Source: Pedobacter sp. AK013
GTDB lineage: Bacteria > Bacteroidota > Bacteroidia > Sphingobacteriales > Sphingobacteriaceae
Length of the DNA stretch: 64,000 nt
Reading direction: 5' to 3'
Assembly (NCBI RefSeq): GCF_014205835.1
Contig: NZ_JACHCQ010000031.1
Coordinates: 1 to 64,000, forward strand
Below, one piece after another: positions 9,877 through 18,207 of the stretch. The notes under the pieces are model-generated. The model was not told the origin of the DNA. It searched no databases and saw only the letters and a list, made by a program, of their open reading frames with translations. The position numbers were made by a program, and so were the translations under genes. The number at the start of each line of letters is the position of its first letter. Positions within the stretch are counted from its first letter, which is position 1.

Positions 9877-9925
9877 GGTTTAAGGTGTAGGGTTTTAAGG
9901 CTGAAGGTACAAAGGTGGAGGGTTT
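9875..9925. repeat. Degenerate heptamer tract at the 3' end of the M48 gene
   Basis: About seven near-tandem 7-8-nt units of the form AAGGTNN or AGGGTTT, starting inside the stop codon of the M48 gene. The tract at 54227-54271 has the same kind of unit on its minus strand. No coding frame is supported. Confidence 0.6.
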
Positions 9926-9960
9926 ATGCATGATGCAGAGACTTCCACCTTTTTCTTTAT

Positions 9961-10026
9961 CGTCGCCCTGAATCTATTTCAGGGTCTTTCCAGTCACTAA
10001 GATTCTGAAATAAATTCAGAATGACG
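9961..10026. repeat. CGTC...GACG palindromic repeat, tandem two-hairpin copy
   Basis: Outer CGTC and GACG ends enclose two small hairpins, CTGAA..TTTCAG and ATTCTGAA (10002-10009) / TTCAGAAT (10015-10022). It is a member of the dispersed family discussed in the findings. Confidence 0.55.
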
Positions 10027-10038
10027 ATTGCCCTGAAC

Positions 10039-10068
10039 AATGAACCGATAGCCAATGAACTAATCGCC
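10039..10068. repeat. Two 15-bp near-tandem repeats at the pabB 3' end
   Basis: AATGAACCGATAGCC is followed directly by AATGAACTAATCGCC, 12 of 15 bases the same, running over the pabB stop codon. It resembles the other short-period tracts in this window. Confidence 0.5.
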
Positions 10069-11316
10069 CAATACTTTCAAAATTGCACTGGCTTTTAATA
10101 AACACTCTTCATATTCTAAAGTCGCATTACTTTGGTAGGTAATGGCGCCACCAACCTGAAAAGATAGATAGTTAGATTCAGCATTGTATAAAATACTTCG
10201 GATCACCACATTAAAGTCGAAATCTCCATCTGGACTTATACAGCCAAAAGAACCCGAATAAATGCCTCTTTTGGTTACTTCGTATTCTTCGATCAATTTC
10301 ATGGCTTTAACCTTTGGGGCACCCGTCATAGAACCCATTGGAAATGCGTTTTTAATGGCATCGATAAAATGAATATCTGGATTTAGTTCGCAGCTAACGG
10401 TCGAAATCATTTGATGGACCTGCGGGAAGCTGTAGATACCAAATAACTCGTCGACTTTAACAGAACCCTTAACTGCCGATTTAGTGAGGTCGTGACGCAC
10501 CAGATCAACTATCATTACATTTTCGGCCTGCTCTTTAATATCATTCCTGAGTTGCTGCTTTATGGCCTCATCTTCTATCAGATCAGAACTTCTTTTGGCT
10601 GTGCCTTTAATGGGCTGCGAGATAAGTTTAGACCCACGTTTGCACAAAAACCTTTCTGGTGTTGCAGATAAAATATATTTACCATGAACTTTAAAATAAC
10701 CTGCAAATGGGGTAGGAGAAACTTGATTTAGCGCCTCGAAAGTTTGGATAGGATCTATCTCTGTATTTTCGGCAAAAAACTCCTGGCAAAAATTAATTTC
10801 GTAAATATCACCCCTAATAATATGATCTTGTAAAGCCTTTACTTTACGAGTGTATTGATCTTTCGATAACCTTTGCGTAATCTTAATTGAATTCAGCTTA
10901 GTTTCTGCTGACGATTGAAAAGATTCAATATCATCTAAAATGGAATGATGGCCAATTAAAACTTCTACCTTGCCATTTTTAAAAGCTATTAAATATTTTG
11001 GAACAAAAAAGTAAAGATCGGGGAAATCTAAACTATCCAAATGACTTGAACTGAGATCTTCGGTTTCGTTTTTTAGATCATAGCTGAAAAAACCAAAAAT
11101 CCATTGTTTATGTGTAGCATAAAAACTTTTTAATTGATCAAATGCATTGCCTGACAAACACTTTAATTCATCCACTGCAGCCGCCGCGATCATAAAGTTG
11201 TAGGCAGAATAATCGTCTTTGTAATGATTTGAATCTAAAAAGCAACAAATCTCGAACTGGTCGGCCCAGTGCAATGCTTTTTGTTTAAAATCGGATATGT
11301 TTTGTAGGGTTTTCAA
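10060..11316 (-). CDS. pabB: Aminodeoxychorismate synthase component I (PabB-type)
   Basis: Chorismate-binding enzyme that aminates chorismate toward 4-aminobenzoate and folate. The C-terminal two thirds show the family signatures QPIKGTAKR (near residue 186), MIVDLVRHDL, GSMTGAPK (near 310), and FNVVIRS and GGAI near the end. The 418-aa length and a short divergent N-terminal domain fit PabB better than TrpE. The glutamine amidotransferase partner is not adjacent. The start is a TTG at 11316 with no upstream ATG in frame, so the exact start is uncertain. Confidence 0.88.
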   Translation of the reverse strand: MKTLQNISDFKQKALHWADQFEICCFLDSNHYKDDYSAYNFMIAAAAVDELKCLSGNAFDQLKSFYATHKQWIFGFFSYDLKNETEDLSSSHLDSLDFPDLYFFVPKYLIAFKNGKVEVLIGHHSILDDIESFQSSAETKLNSIKITQRLSKDQYTRKVKALQDHIIRGDIYEINFCQEFFAENTEIDPIQTFEALNQVSPTPFAGYFKVHGKYILSATPERFLCKRGSKLISQPIKGTAKRSSDLIEDEAIKQQLRNDIKEQAENVMIVDLVRHDLTKSAVKGSVKVDELFGIYSFPQVHQMISTVSCELNPDIHFIDAIKNAFPMGSMTGAPKVKAMKLIEEYEVTKRGIYSGSFGCISPDGDFDFNVVIRSILYNAESNYLSFQVGGAITYQSNATLEYEECLLKASAILKVLGD

Positions 11317-11323
11317 GCTGCGG

Positions 11324-11331
11324 CAAAGGTA
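11324..11331 (-). promoter_or_regulatory. Candidate -7 box for pabB
   Basis: TACCTTTG on the minus strand fits TAnnTTTG, only 7 nt before the TTG start. Transcription would begin almost at the start codon, so either the leader is essentially absent or the true start is downstream. Confidence 0.35.
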
Positions 11332-11386
11332 GAAATTGAGATGAGAATTGTAAAAAATTAATTTTACCTTGGGTAATTATTAAATC

Positions 11387-11815
11387 ATGAAAGTAAAGTA
11401 TCTATTCCTCCTCCTTGTTGCTGCACTAATATTCAGTTGCTCGATGCTCGAACAAAAAAAAGTTTATTTGAACAAGCTCCAGGTTGCAAAAGTGAAAATG
11501 GACACGACTAATGCCAAAGATTCTTGTGCAATAGTAGATATTTTATGGTTCTTTCCAAGTATGAAACGTTGCGGCATCGACAGAGAACAGGTAAACCTAT
11601 ATGTATGTAAGCAAGAATCGACAGGAGATACATTATACGTTTTCGCTGAATGCGGCCCTGACAAAGCCCTTCCATTTTTTAAGGGCGTTTATATTATGAA
11701 AGGCGACATCAAACGCAAAGATTTAAAAGAAGTGATTGTTTCTGTGCCTGAGAATTTTATTATCCCCAAAAAGGCTAAATATGTTTTCTCTGATTTATTT
11801 TGGTTAGAGGATTGA
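11387..11815 (+). CDS. Small lipoprotein of unknown function
   Basis: 142 aa with a lipoprotein signal peptide (AALIFSCSM, Cys18). The mature part contains four further Cys residues (SCAIV, RCGID, YVCKQ, ECGPD), so disulfide bonds are plausible. I do not recognise a family. It is transcribed divergently from pabB across a 70-bp gap and ends before a terminator shared with purA. Confidence 0.6.
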   Translation: MKVKYLFLLLVAALIFSCSMLEQKKVYLNKLQVAKVKMDTTNAKDSCAIVDILWFFPSMKRCGIDREQVNLYVCKQESTGDTLYVFAECGPDKALPFFKGVYIMKGDIKRKDLKEVIVSVPENFIIPKKAKYVFSDLFWLED

Positions 11816-11920
11816 GGATGTTGATACGCAAGTTGCTAAGTTAATTTGCTATCTCAATTGGTAAAGAATTACCGGCTTTCTCACGCTTCTGCCATTAAAG
11901 TTGATAACTCTGGAACGAAA

Positions 11921-11953
11921 AAAGCAACCCGATTACGGATTGCTTTTATATGA
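11921..11953. terminator. Bidirectional terminator between the lipoprotein gene and purA
   Basis: AAAAGCAA...TTGCTTTT stem extended by CCG/CGG with an ATTA loop, A-rich on the left and T-rich on the right. It is placed between two convergent genes. Confidence 0.75.
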
Positions 11954-11958
11954 TCAGT

Positions 11959-11975
11959 CGTCATTTAGCATGACG
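11959..11975. repeat. Minimal CGTCAT/ATGACG hairpin
   Basis: Perfect 6-bp arms CGTCAT and ATGACG with loop TTAGC, 11 nt beyond the purA stop. It is the shortest copy of the dispersed palindrome family and may act as a second terminator stem. Confidence 0.5.
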
Positions 11976-11985
11976 AATTATGTTT

Positions 11986-13266
11986 TTAACGTAACTCCAA
12001 AGTTTGTGCTCTGTCTGGTCCTACTGAAAGGAATTTAATAGGCACTTCTAATTCTTTTTCTAAGAACGCAATGTATTCAGTCAATTTAGCAGGGATTTCG
12101 TCAACCGAAGTAATTTTAGTCACATCGGTAGCCCAACCATCAATTGCTTTTAATACTGGTTTTGGTTCGATAGAAATGATATCGTATGGCATATAATCAA
12201 TCGTTTCGCCATTATATTCGTAGTGGGTACAAGCATAAATGGTATCGAAAGTGTCTAGAACATCAGCTTTCATCATAATTAATTCGGTTACACCGTTTAA
12301 CATGATGGCATATTTTAAAGCTGGAAGATCAATCCAGCCACAACGGCGGGCACGGCCTGTAGTTGCGCCAAACTCATGACCTAAAGCACGTAAGTTCTCA
12401 CCAACTTCGTTATCTAATTCAGTTGGGAAAGGACCACCGCCAACACGGGTACAGTAAGCTTTGAAAATGCCATAAACTGCACCAACTTTATTGGGAGCAA
12501 TACCTAAACCAGTACAAGCACCAGCAGTAGTAGTATTGCTTGAAGTTACAAAAGGATATGAACCAAAATCTACGTCTAATAATGTGCCTTGAGCACCTTC
12601 TGCTAAAACCGCTTTTCCTTCTTTTAAGAAACCGTTTACATAATGTTCGCTATCTACGTGAGGAATGGTTTTTAAAAATTCGATTGCCTCGAAGAAAGAT
12701 GCTTCTTTTTCAACCAATTCATATTCGAAACCTTCGTAGTGAGAAAGGATTTCTGTATGTTTTTCTACCAATTTAGCATAACGCTCCTTGAAATCGGGTA
12801 GCGTAGTATCACCAACGCGTAAACCGTTACGGCCGGTTTTATCCATATAAGTTGGGCCAATACCTTTTAAGGTTGATCCAATTTTATTTTTACCCATGCG
12901 TGCCTCGTTAGCAGCATCCAATAACTGGTGGGTTGGTAAAATTAAGTGTGCTTTACGGGCAATTACCAGTTTGCCTTCGGCAACCGGATCATGACCAGCT
13001 TTTTTTAAATTATCTAACTCTCTTTTTAGGATAATAGGGTCGATTACTACACCATTACCGATAAGATTCATGGTTTTTTCGTTAAAAATTCCTGAAGGGA
13101 TTGTATTTAAAACGAATTTTTTGCCATCGAACTCTAAAGTATGTCCGGCATTTGGGCCACCCTGAAAACGGGCAATAAGATCATATTTTGGACTTAGTAC
13201 ATCAACGATTTTTCCCTTTCCTTCGTCGCCCCATTGCAGGCCGAGAAGTACATCTACTTGCGTCAT
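11986..13266 (-). CDS. purA: Adenylosuccinate synthetase
   Basis: GTP-dependent ligation of IMP and aspartate to adenylosuccinate, the first committed step of AMP synthesis. The N-terminal P-loop QWGDEGKGK (near residue 12), GGPNAGHT, the IMP-binding GIGPTYMDK, SSNTTTAG and TGRARRCGW (near 300) are all present, in a normal length of 426 aa. It lies 38 bp downstream of the fur-type gene, in the same direction as fur and rsh, so a three-gene unit rsh-fur-purA is likely. Confidence 0.97.
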   Translation of the reverse strand: MTQVDVLLGLQWGDEGKGKIVDVLSPKYDLIARFQGGPNAGHTLEFDGKKFVLNTIPSGIFNEKTMNLIGNGVVIDPIILKRELDNLKKAGHDPVAEGKLVIARKAHLILPTHQLLDAANEARMGKNKIGSTLKGIGPTYMDKTGRNGLRVGDTTLPDFKERYAKLVEKHTEILSHYEGFEYELVEKEASFFEAIEFLKTIPHVDSEHYVNGFLKEGKAVLAEGAQGTLLDVDFGSYPFVTSSNTTTAGACTGLGIAPNKVGAVYGIFKAYCTRVGGGPFPTELDNEVGENLRALGHEFGATTGRARRCGWIDLPALKYAIMLNGVTELIMMKADVLDTFDTIYACTHYEYNGETIDYMPYDIISIEPKPVLKAIDGWATDVTKITSVDEIPAKLTEYIAFLEKELEVPIKFLSVGPDRAQTLELR

Positions 13267-13304
13267 TATTTAATAAATTAAGCTGGTTTTATTTGTATTT
13301 TGAT

Positions 13305-13802
13305 TTAATTTTGTTCAATTTTTTCGGTAGTTGTTGCACTTTCGCTTACTTTTCTGGCCATGCTGCAATCAGAGCAGAAGCCGTAAAGATTTAACGAATG
13401 GTGTTTAACATCAAATTTTAAAAGATCACCAACCATGGTCTGTATCTGGTGGATTCGGGGATCGCAGAATTCTACTACTTTACCACATTCTATACAGATT
13501 ACGTGATCGTGCTGGCGGTAACCATACGATTTTTCGAATTGCGCCATGTTTTTACCAAACTGGTGCTTGGTAACTAAATCGCAAGAAACCAATAACTCCA
13601 ATGTGTTATAAACCGTAGCACGACTTACGCGGTACTTTTGGTTTTTCATATGGATATAAAGGGTTTCTACATCAAAGTGGTCGTTTCTTGAATATATTTC
13701 TTCCAATATAGCGAAACGCTCTGGTGTTTTACGTAGATTTTTGTTTTCTAAATAAGCTTCAAAAATCTTGCGAACGAGCTCATTTGTTTTTTGTTCAGAC
13801 AT
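13305..13802 (-). CDS. Fur family transcriptional regulator
   Basis: Metal-dependent winged-helix repressor of the Fur/PerR family. The N-terminal DNA-binding part contains LRKTPERFAILEEIY and the recognition helix VSRATVYNTLELL. The C-terminal dimerisation domain has the HDHVICIECGKVVEF metal region and two CxxC structural zinc pairs (CIEC, CSDC). I chose the ATG at 13802 (MSEQKTNEL, 165 aa), because the frame upstream reaches only a TTG. Iron sensing and peroxide sensing cannot be separated by eye. The position between rsh and purA is typical of Sphingobacteria. Confidence 0.9.
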   Translation of the reverse strand: MSEQKTNELVRKIFEAYLENKNLRKTPERFAILEEIYSRNDHFDVETLYIHMKNQKYRVSRATVYNTLELLVSCDLVTKHQFGKNMAQFEKSYGYRQHDHVICIECGKVVEFCDPRIHQIQTMVGDLLKFDVKHHSLNLYGFCSDCSMARKVSESATTTEKIEQN

Positions 13803-13878
13803 AGTTTTTAAACTCCATTCAAAGGTAGTCAATTAGTTTGATTGTTCGAGGGTTAGATTGTTGAAATGTTGTAAGATT

Positions 13879-13952
13879 AGTCTTAAGTCGAAAGCCCTGA
13901 GTCCAAAGTCTACAGCTATACAACTCAGGACTTCGGACTCCAGACCCTGGCC
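13879..13952. repeat. Inverted arms of degenerate heptamers between rsh and fur
   Basis: The left half is a run of AGTCNNN heptamers and the right half a run of ACTNNGG-type heptamers, roughly the reverse complement (AGTCGAAAGCCCTGAG against CTCAGGACTTCGGACT). The transcript could fold into a long imperfect hairpin just after the rsh stop. Confidence 0.55.
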
Positions 13953-13955
13953 TAA

Positions 13956-16163
13956 TTATGCATCAAACCTGGTTACTCCGGTAACCCCTCTAACCTTTAA
14001 TAAATTTTTAATCAGGTTTTCCAGGTGTTCGGTATCGTTTACAAAAATCATAATCGAACCATCAAAAATCCCCTCATTGGTATCAACAGTAATCGATCTC
14101 ATATTTACTTTGAAGTCGGTAGAAATTACCCTGGTAATGTTGTTAATTAGGCCTACATCATCAATACCTACGATGCGTAAACCAGTTAAGAAAGTTAATT
14201 CCTGTTGTTTGTTCCATTTGGCTTTTACCACGCGATAACCATAATTAGCCATTAACTGTGCTGCATTTGGACAATTGGTGCGGTGTATCTTTATACCTTC
14301 GCTCACGGTGATGAATCCAAAAACATCATCTCCCGGTATTGGGTTACAGCAAGCTGCCAACGTATAATCAATTCGCTGCATATCTTCACCAATGAGTAAG
14401 ATATCAGATTCTCCACCTTTAATTTTACTCTTGATTCCATCAACAGAAAGATTTTCGGGACGCTCAGGGCCACGGTTTTCAACTTCTTTCTCGCTCGATA
14501 GATATTCTTTAATATCTTTCAGCTCTATTTTCCCAAGGGCAACATTCACAAAAAGTTCTTGTGTAGAAGGCAGCTTAAAGAAATAGCTGAGTTTTTGTAA
14601 ATTATCGGTATTATAAGTGATTTTTAACGATTTCAGTTTCCTTTCTAAGATTTCTTTACCATTTTCGGCAATTTTCCGCTTTTCTTCCTTTAAAGAAGAT
14701 TTGATTTTAGCTTTTGCTTTAGCCGTTACAACCACGTTTAGCCAATCTTCTTTAGGGGTTTGTTTGCTCGAGGTAATAATCTCTACCTGATCGCCATTTT
14801 GAAGTTTGTATGAGATGGGAACCAGCTTATGGTTAACCTTTGCGCCAATACAGGTAGCCCCTACATCGGTATGGATCTCGAAGGCAAAATCCAATGCTGT
14901 AGCACCTAGGGGCAGCTGGATCAAGGCGCCTTTTGGCGTGAAAATAAAAATCTCATCGGAGAAAAGGTTCATTTTGAAATCATCAAGAAAATCCAAAGCA
15001 TTGGCTTCAGGATTGCTCAACATTTCGCGAACTTTCTGTATCCATTGATCCAGACCGTTATCATTGCTCGATTCTTTGTATTTCCAGTGTGCAGCGAAAC
15101 CTTTCTCTGCAATTTCGTTCATGCGCTGTGTACGGATCTGCACCTCCACCCATTGTCCGCGTGGCCCCATTACCGTGGTGTGTAAACTTTCGTAACCATT
15201 TCCTTTTGGTGATGAAACCCAGTCGCGTAATCGATCTGGATTTGGACGGTATAGATCGGTTACAATCGAATACGCTTTCCAGCAATCGGCTTTTTCATTT
15301 TCAGGTGCCGAATCCAAAATAATCCGGATGGCAAAAAGATCGTAAACCTCTTCGAAAGGAATATTTTTCTTTTTCATCTTGTTCCAGATAGAGTGGATTG
15401 ATTTTGGCCTGCCATAAACATCGGCCACTAGACCTTGCTCATGAACAATCTCATCAATAGGCTCAACGAATTTTTTGATAAACAGTGCTCGTTCTGCTTT
15501 TTTCTCGTTTAATTTCTTTGCGATGAATTTGTAGGTATCAGGATCGAGATATTTCATCGAAAGATCTTCCAACTCTGATTTTATGGCATATAAACCCAAT
15601 CTATGGGCTAATGGAGCATATAAATAAATGGTTTCTGAAGCGATTTTAAGCTGTTTGTGGCGAGGCATAAAATCCATTGTGCGCATATTGTGCAAACGAT
15701 CGGCAAGTTTGATCAGGATTACCCTTACATCATCGGCCAGAGTGAGCAGCATTTTTCGGAAATTCTCGGCCTGTAATGAGCTATTGGTATCGAAAACACC
15801 AGATATTTTGGTTAAACCATCTATAATTTTAGCGGTTTTTTTACCGAATTCGCGCTCAATATCCTCTAGAGTGATATCGGTGTCTTCTACCACATCATGT
15901 AGTAAGGCACATACAATAGAGGTTGTTCCAAGGCCAATTTCTTCAGCGGCAATCTGTGCTACAGCGATAGGGTGGTAGATGTAAGGTTCGCCAGATTTTC
16001 GGCGCATATCTTTATGGCTTTCCAATGCCATATCAAAAGCTTTCCTGATTTCTTTTTTATCGCCTTTCTGTAAAGTAGATTTGCTTGCCCGTAGTAATGC
16101 CCTATATCTTTTTAGAATCTCTTGCTTTTCCGCCTCTAAATCAATCACTAACTCTGTTTTCAT
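13956..16163 (-). CDS. Bifunctional (p)ppGpp synthetase/hydrolase (Rsh/SpoT type)
   Basis: Makes and degrades the stringent-response alarmone (p)ppGpp. Domains in order are an HD hydrolase (HDVVEDTD near residue 90, ILIKLADRLHNMRT near 150), the synthetase (YGRPKSIHSIWNKM near 250, then DLFAIRIILD), a TGS domain (TPKGALIQLPLGATALDFAF near 390), a helical region, a CCNPIPGDDVFGF region near 600, and a C-terminal ACT domain (GLRIVGIDDVGLINNITRVI). Both catalytic halves look intact, so it is a bifunctional long Rsh. Length is 735 aa. It heads the rsh-fur-purA block. Confidence 0.95.
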   Translation of the reverse strand: MKTELVIDLEAEKQEILKRYRALLRASKSTLQKGDKKEIRKAFDMALESHKDMRRKSGEPYIYHPIAVAQIAAEEIGLGTTSIVCALLHDVVEDTDITLEDIEREFGKKTAKIIDGLTKISGVFDTNSSLQAENFRKMLLTLADDVRVILIKLADRLHNMRTMDFMPRHKQLKIASETIYLYAPLAHRLGLYAIKSELEDLSMKYLDPDTYKFIAKKLNEKKAERALFIKKFVEPIDEIVHEQGLVADVYGRPKSIHSIWNKMKKKNIPFEEVYDLFAIRIILDSAPENEKADCWKAYSIVTDLYRPNPDRLRDWVSSPKGNGYESLHTTVMGPRGQWVEVQIRTQRMNEIAEKGFAAHWKYKESSNDNGLDQWIQKVREMLSNPEANALDFLDDFKMNLFSDEIFIFTPKGALIQLPLGATALDFAFEIHTDVGATCIGAKVNHKLVPISYKLQNGDQVEIITSSKQTPKEDWLNVVVTAKAKAKIKSSLKEEKRKIAENGKEILERKLKSLKITYNTDNLQKLSYFFKLPSTQELFVNVALGKIELKDIKEYLSSEKEVENRGPERPENLSVDGIKSKIKGGESDILLIGEDMQRIDYTLAACCNPIPGDDVFGFITVSEGIKIHRTNCPNAAQLMANYGYRVVKAKWNKQQELTFLTGLRIVGIDDVGLINNITRVISTDFKVNMRSITVDTNEGIFDGSIMIFVNDTEHLENLIKNLLKVRGVTGVTRFDA

Positions 16164-16249
16164 TTGTATTTTTTGCGTAAAAATTGCGTCTTATTTATGA
16201 ATAAAACTTATATTAGTTTTGTGAAACAACTAATATATGAAATAACACC

Positions 16250-16257
16250 TAACTTTG
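16250..16257 (+). promoter_or_regulatory. Candidate -7 box for the DUF4294-gpx-bshB1 operon
   Basis: TAACTTTG fits TAnnTTTG, 15 nt before the ATG at 16273. A second match (TAGTTTTG) lies at 16214-16221. No well-spaced -33 TTG is obvious. Confidence 0.4.
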
Positions 16258-16272
16258 TAAAAGTATAAATTT

Positions 16273-16887
16273 ATGAAAATTAAAGGGCTCTTTTTTCTTT
16301 GTATTGTAATGATTTGTAGCATTTCGCTACGGGCCCAGGATCCTGCCGCGCCAATATTCCCTAAATTGGGTAAAAGTGATACAATAAGAGTAGCCTCAAC
16401 AAATGATAATGGTATAATGATTCCGTGGATGCAGCTTAATGATGTATCTATTTATGCCGCAAGGATATGGAAATCGCCGGCGGAACAGGCTGCGTACAAC
16501 CGATTACGGTATAATGTATTAAAAGTAATGCCATATGCACTGTTTGCAAAACGTAGATACGAACAATTGGAACAGGATATTGCCCGTACACCAGAAAAAA
16601 AAGAACAGAAACAACTGGTTAAACAATGTGATAAAGAAATTAAAGACATGTTTAACCGCGAAATAAAGGATTTAACGATTACTCAAGGTCAGATTTTAAC
16701 GAAACTGATCGACCGCGAGGTGGGCAGAACAACATACGATATTATAAAGCAGACCAAGGGTGGTTTTGCTGCATTTTCTTATCAGATTGTGGCCCGTGTG
16801 GTTGGACATAATTTAAAAAGTACTTACGATCCGAACGAGGATAGGGATATAGAATCTATTATCCGTACTTCAGGATTTTATCAATAA
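16273..16887 (+). CDS. DUF4294 domain secreted protein
   Basis: 204-aa protein with a signal peptide (residues 1-21, ending LRAQD). The DUF4294 region begins at IPWMQLNDVSIYA and continues with a basic helical part (RLRYNVLKVMPYALFAKRRYEQLE) and a C-terminal block (FAAFSYQIVARVVGHNLKSTYDP). The function of DUF4294 is unknown. It is the first of three genes separated by only 6 bp each (gpx, bshB1), so it is cotranscribed with thiol metabolism genes. It is periplasmic, whereas its neighbours are cytosolic. Confidence 0.78.
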   Translation: MKIKGLFFLCIVMICSISLRAQDPAAPIFPKLGKSDTIRVASTNDNGIMIPWMQLNDVSIYAARIWKSPAEQAAYNRLRYNVLKVMPYALFAKRRYEQLEQDIARTPEKKEQKQLVKQCDKEIKDMFNREIKDLTITQGQILTKLIDREVGRTTYDIIKQTKGGFAAFSYQIVARVVGHNLKSTYDPNEDRDIESIIRTSGFYQ

Positions 16888-16893
16888 AATATA

Positions 16894-17406
16894 ATGCAGG
16901 AACGCATTCCGAATATTTATTCGTTTAAGGTTAAGAAAATTAATGGCGAAGAACAGCCGTTATCAGCCTACAGGAACAAAGTTGTTTTAATTGTAAATAC
17001 AGCATCAGAGTGTGGTTTTACACCGCAATTAAAAGAGCTACAACAACTTAAAGACGAGATTAATAGCCCTGATTTTGAGATTCTGGGCTTTCCCACTAAT
17101 GATTTTGGAAAACAAGAACCACTAAACGGTTCTGATATCGCATCTTTTTGTGAAATTAACCATGGTGTAAAATTTCCGGTTTTTGATAAGATTATGGTCC
17201 GTGGCGAACATGCTCATCCGCTTTATCAATTTCTGAGCGATAAAAAACAAAACTCAAAATTAAGTTCGAAACCTCGGTGGAATTTTCATAAATACATTGT
17301 GAACAGAAATGGCGAAGTGGTAGATTTTTTTATGCCTTTTACCAAACCACTGAGTTCGAAAATCAAAAAGAAAATTCAGCAATTGCTGAACCAAAATGCC
17401 CAATAA
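16894..17406 (+). CDS. Glutathione peroxidase family thiol peroxidase
   Basis: 170-aa GPx-fold peroxidase that reduces H2O2 or lipid hydroperoxides. The peroxidatic residue is Cys in NTASECGFT (not selenocysteine). The second family motif reads GFPTNDFGKQEP, with Thr where many homologues have Cys. A Cys in FCEINHGVKFP is the likely resolving residue of thioredoxin-dependent members. WNFHKY supplies the active-site Trp/Asn. There is no signal peptide, so it is cytosolic. Its place directly before bshB1 suggests use of bacillithiol- or thioredoxin-linked reductant; that part is inference. Confidence 0.9.
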   Translation: MQERIPNIYSFKVKKINGEEQPLSAYRNKVVLIVNTASECGFTPQLKELQQLKDEINSPDFEILGFPTNDFGKQEPLNGSDIASFCEINHGVKFPVFDKIMVRGEHAHPLYQFLSDKKQNSKLSSKPRWNFHKYIVNRNGEVVDFFMPFTKPLSSKIKKKIQQLLNQNAQ

Positions 17407-17412
17407 TACATC

Positions 17413-18129
17413 ATGAAATTAGATATTTTAGTTATAGCCGTACATCCTGATGATGCCGAGCTTTGCTGTTCAGGTACCATTTTAAAACATATTGCCATCG
17501 GTAAAAAAGTCGGGATTGTAGATTTAACCCGTGGCGAACTGGGTACACGGGGTACAGCAGAAACGAGAGATGAAGAAGCGGCGGCCTCTGCTAAAATTTT
17601 AGGTTTACATGCCCGTGAAAATTTAAGGCTAAGGGATGGCTTTTTTCAGAATGATGAATTTCACCGTTTAGAAGTAATTAAAGCCATTAGGAAATACCAA
17701 CCAGAAATTATTCTAAGCAATGCGCTGGAAGATCGTCACCCCGATCACGGTAGGGCAGGCGACCTCGTTTACGATTCGGTATTTTTATCGGGTTTACCAA
17801 AAATAGAAACATCAATTGATGGAGTTAAGCAAGAGGCGCATCGCCCAAGATTGTTATTGCAATTCATTCAGGATAGGTATTTAAAGCCTGATATCATCGT
17901 AGATATATCTGATCATATGGATAAGAAGATTGAGTCCATCAAGGCTTTTAAAACACAGTTTTATAATCCTGATGTAGATGGTTTGCAGACTTATATTTCT
18001 TCTCCCGAGTTTTTCGAAAGTGTAATCGGCCGTGCAAGAGAATTTGGAAAGAGCATTGGCGCAACTTTTGGCGAAGGTTTTACTTCTAGAAAATTGTTGG
18101 GCGTTGATAATTTATTTGATTTGCGATAA
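17413..18129 (+). CDS. bshB1: Bacillithiol biosynthesis deacetylase BshB1
   Basis: Zinc deacetylase of the LmbE/PIG-L family that removes acetate from GlcNAc-malate during bacillithiol synthesis. Zinc-site residues lie in AVHPDDAEL (near residue 9) and in DRHPDHGRAGDL (near 110). The DLTRGELGTRGTAE motif and the 238-aa length are those of BshB1. It is the last gene of the DUF4294-gpx-bshB1 operon. BshA and BshC are not in the window. Confidence 0.92.
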   Translation: MKLDILVIAVHPDDAELCCSGTILKHIAIGKKVGIVDLTRGELGTRGTAETRDEEAAASAKILGLHARENLRLRDGFFQNDEFHRLEVIKAIRKYQPEIILSNALEDRHPDHGRAGDLVYDSVFLSGLPKIETSIDGVKQEAHRPRLLLQFIQDRYLKPDIIVDISDHMDKKIESIKAFKTQFYNPDVDGLQTYISSPEFFESVIGRAREFGKSIGATFGEGFTSRKLLGVDNLFDLR

Positions 18130-18207
18130 ATGTTTATTGGAACTTATCAGAAGTGCATGCCTGGTATATTTTTAAGGCATGCACTTCTTTTTCTTAGATA
18201 CGGCAAA

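Noticed and set aside
11464..11664. 66-codon minus-strand frame within the Cys-containing lipoprotein gene
   Set aside because: It lies opposite a gene with a clear lipoprotein leader; no supporting motif.
13858..14238. 126-codon plus-strand frame across the rsh 3' end
   Set aside because: It overlaps the conserved ACT domain of rsh on the other strand and the heptamer tract; no domain is seen.
15628..15978. 116-codon plus-strand frame inside rsh
   Set aside because: It lies wholly within the HD hydrolase region of rsh on the other strand, with no independent support.
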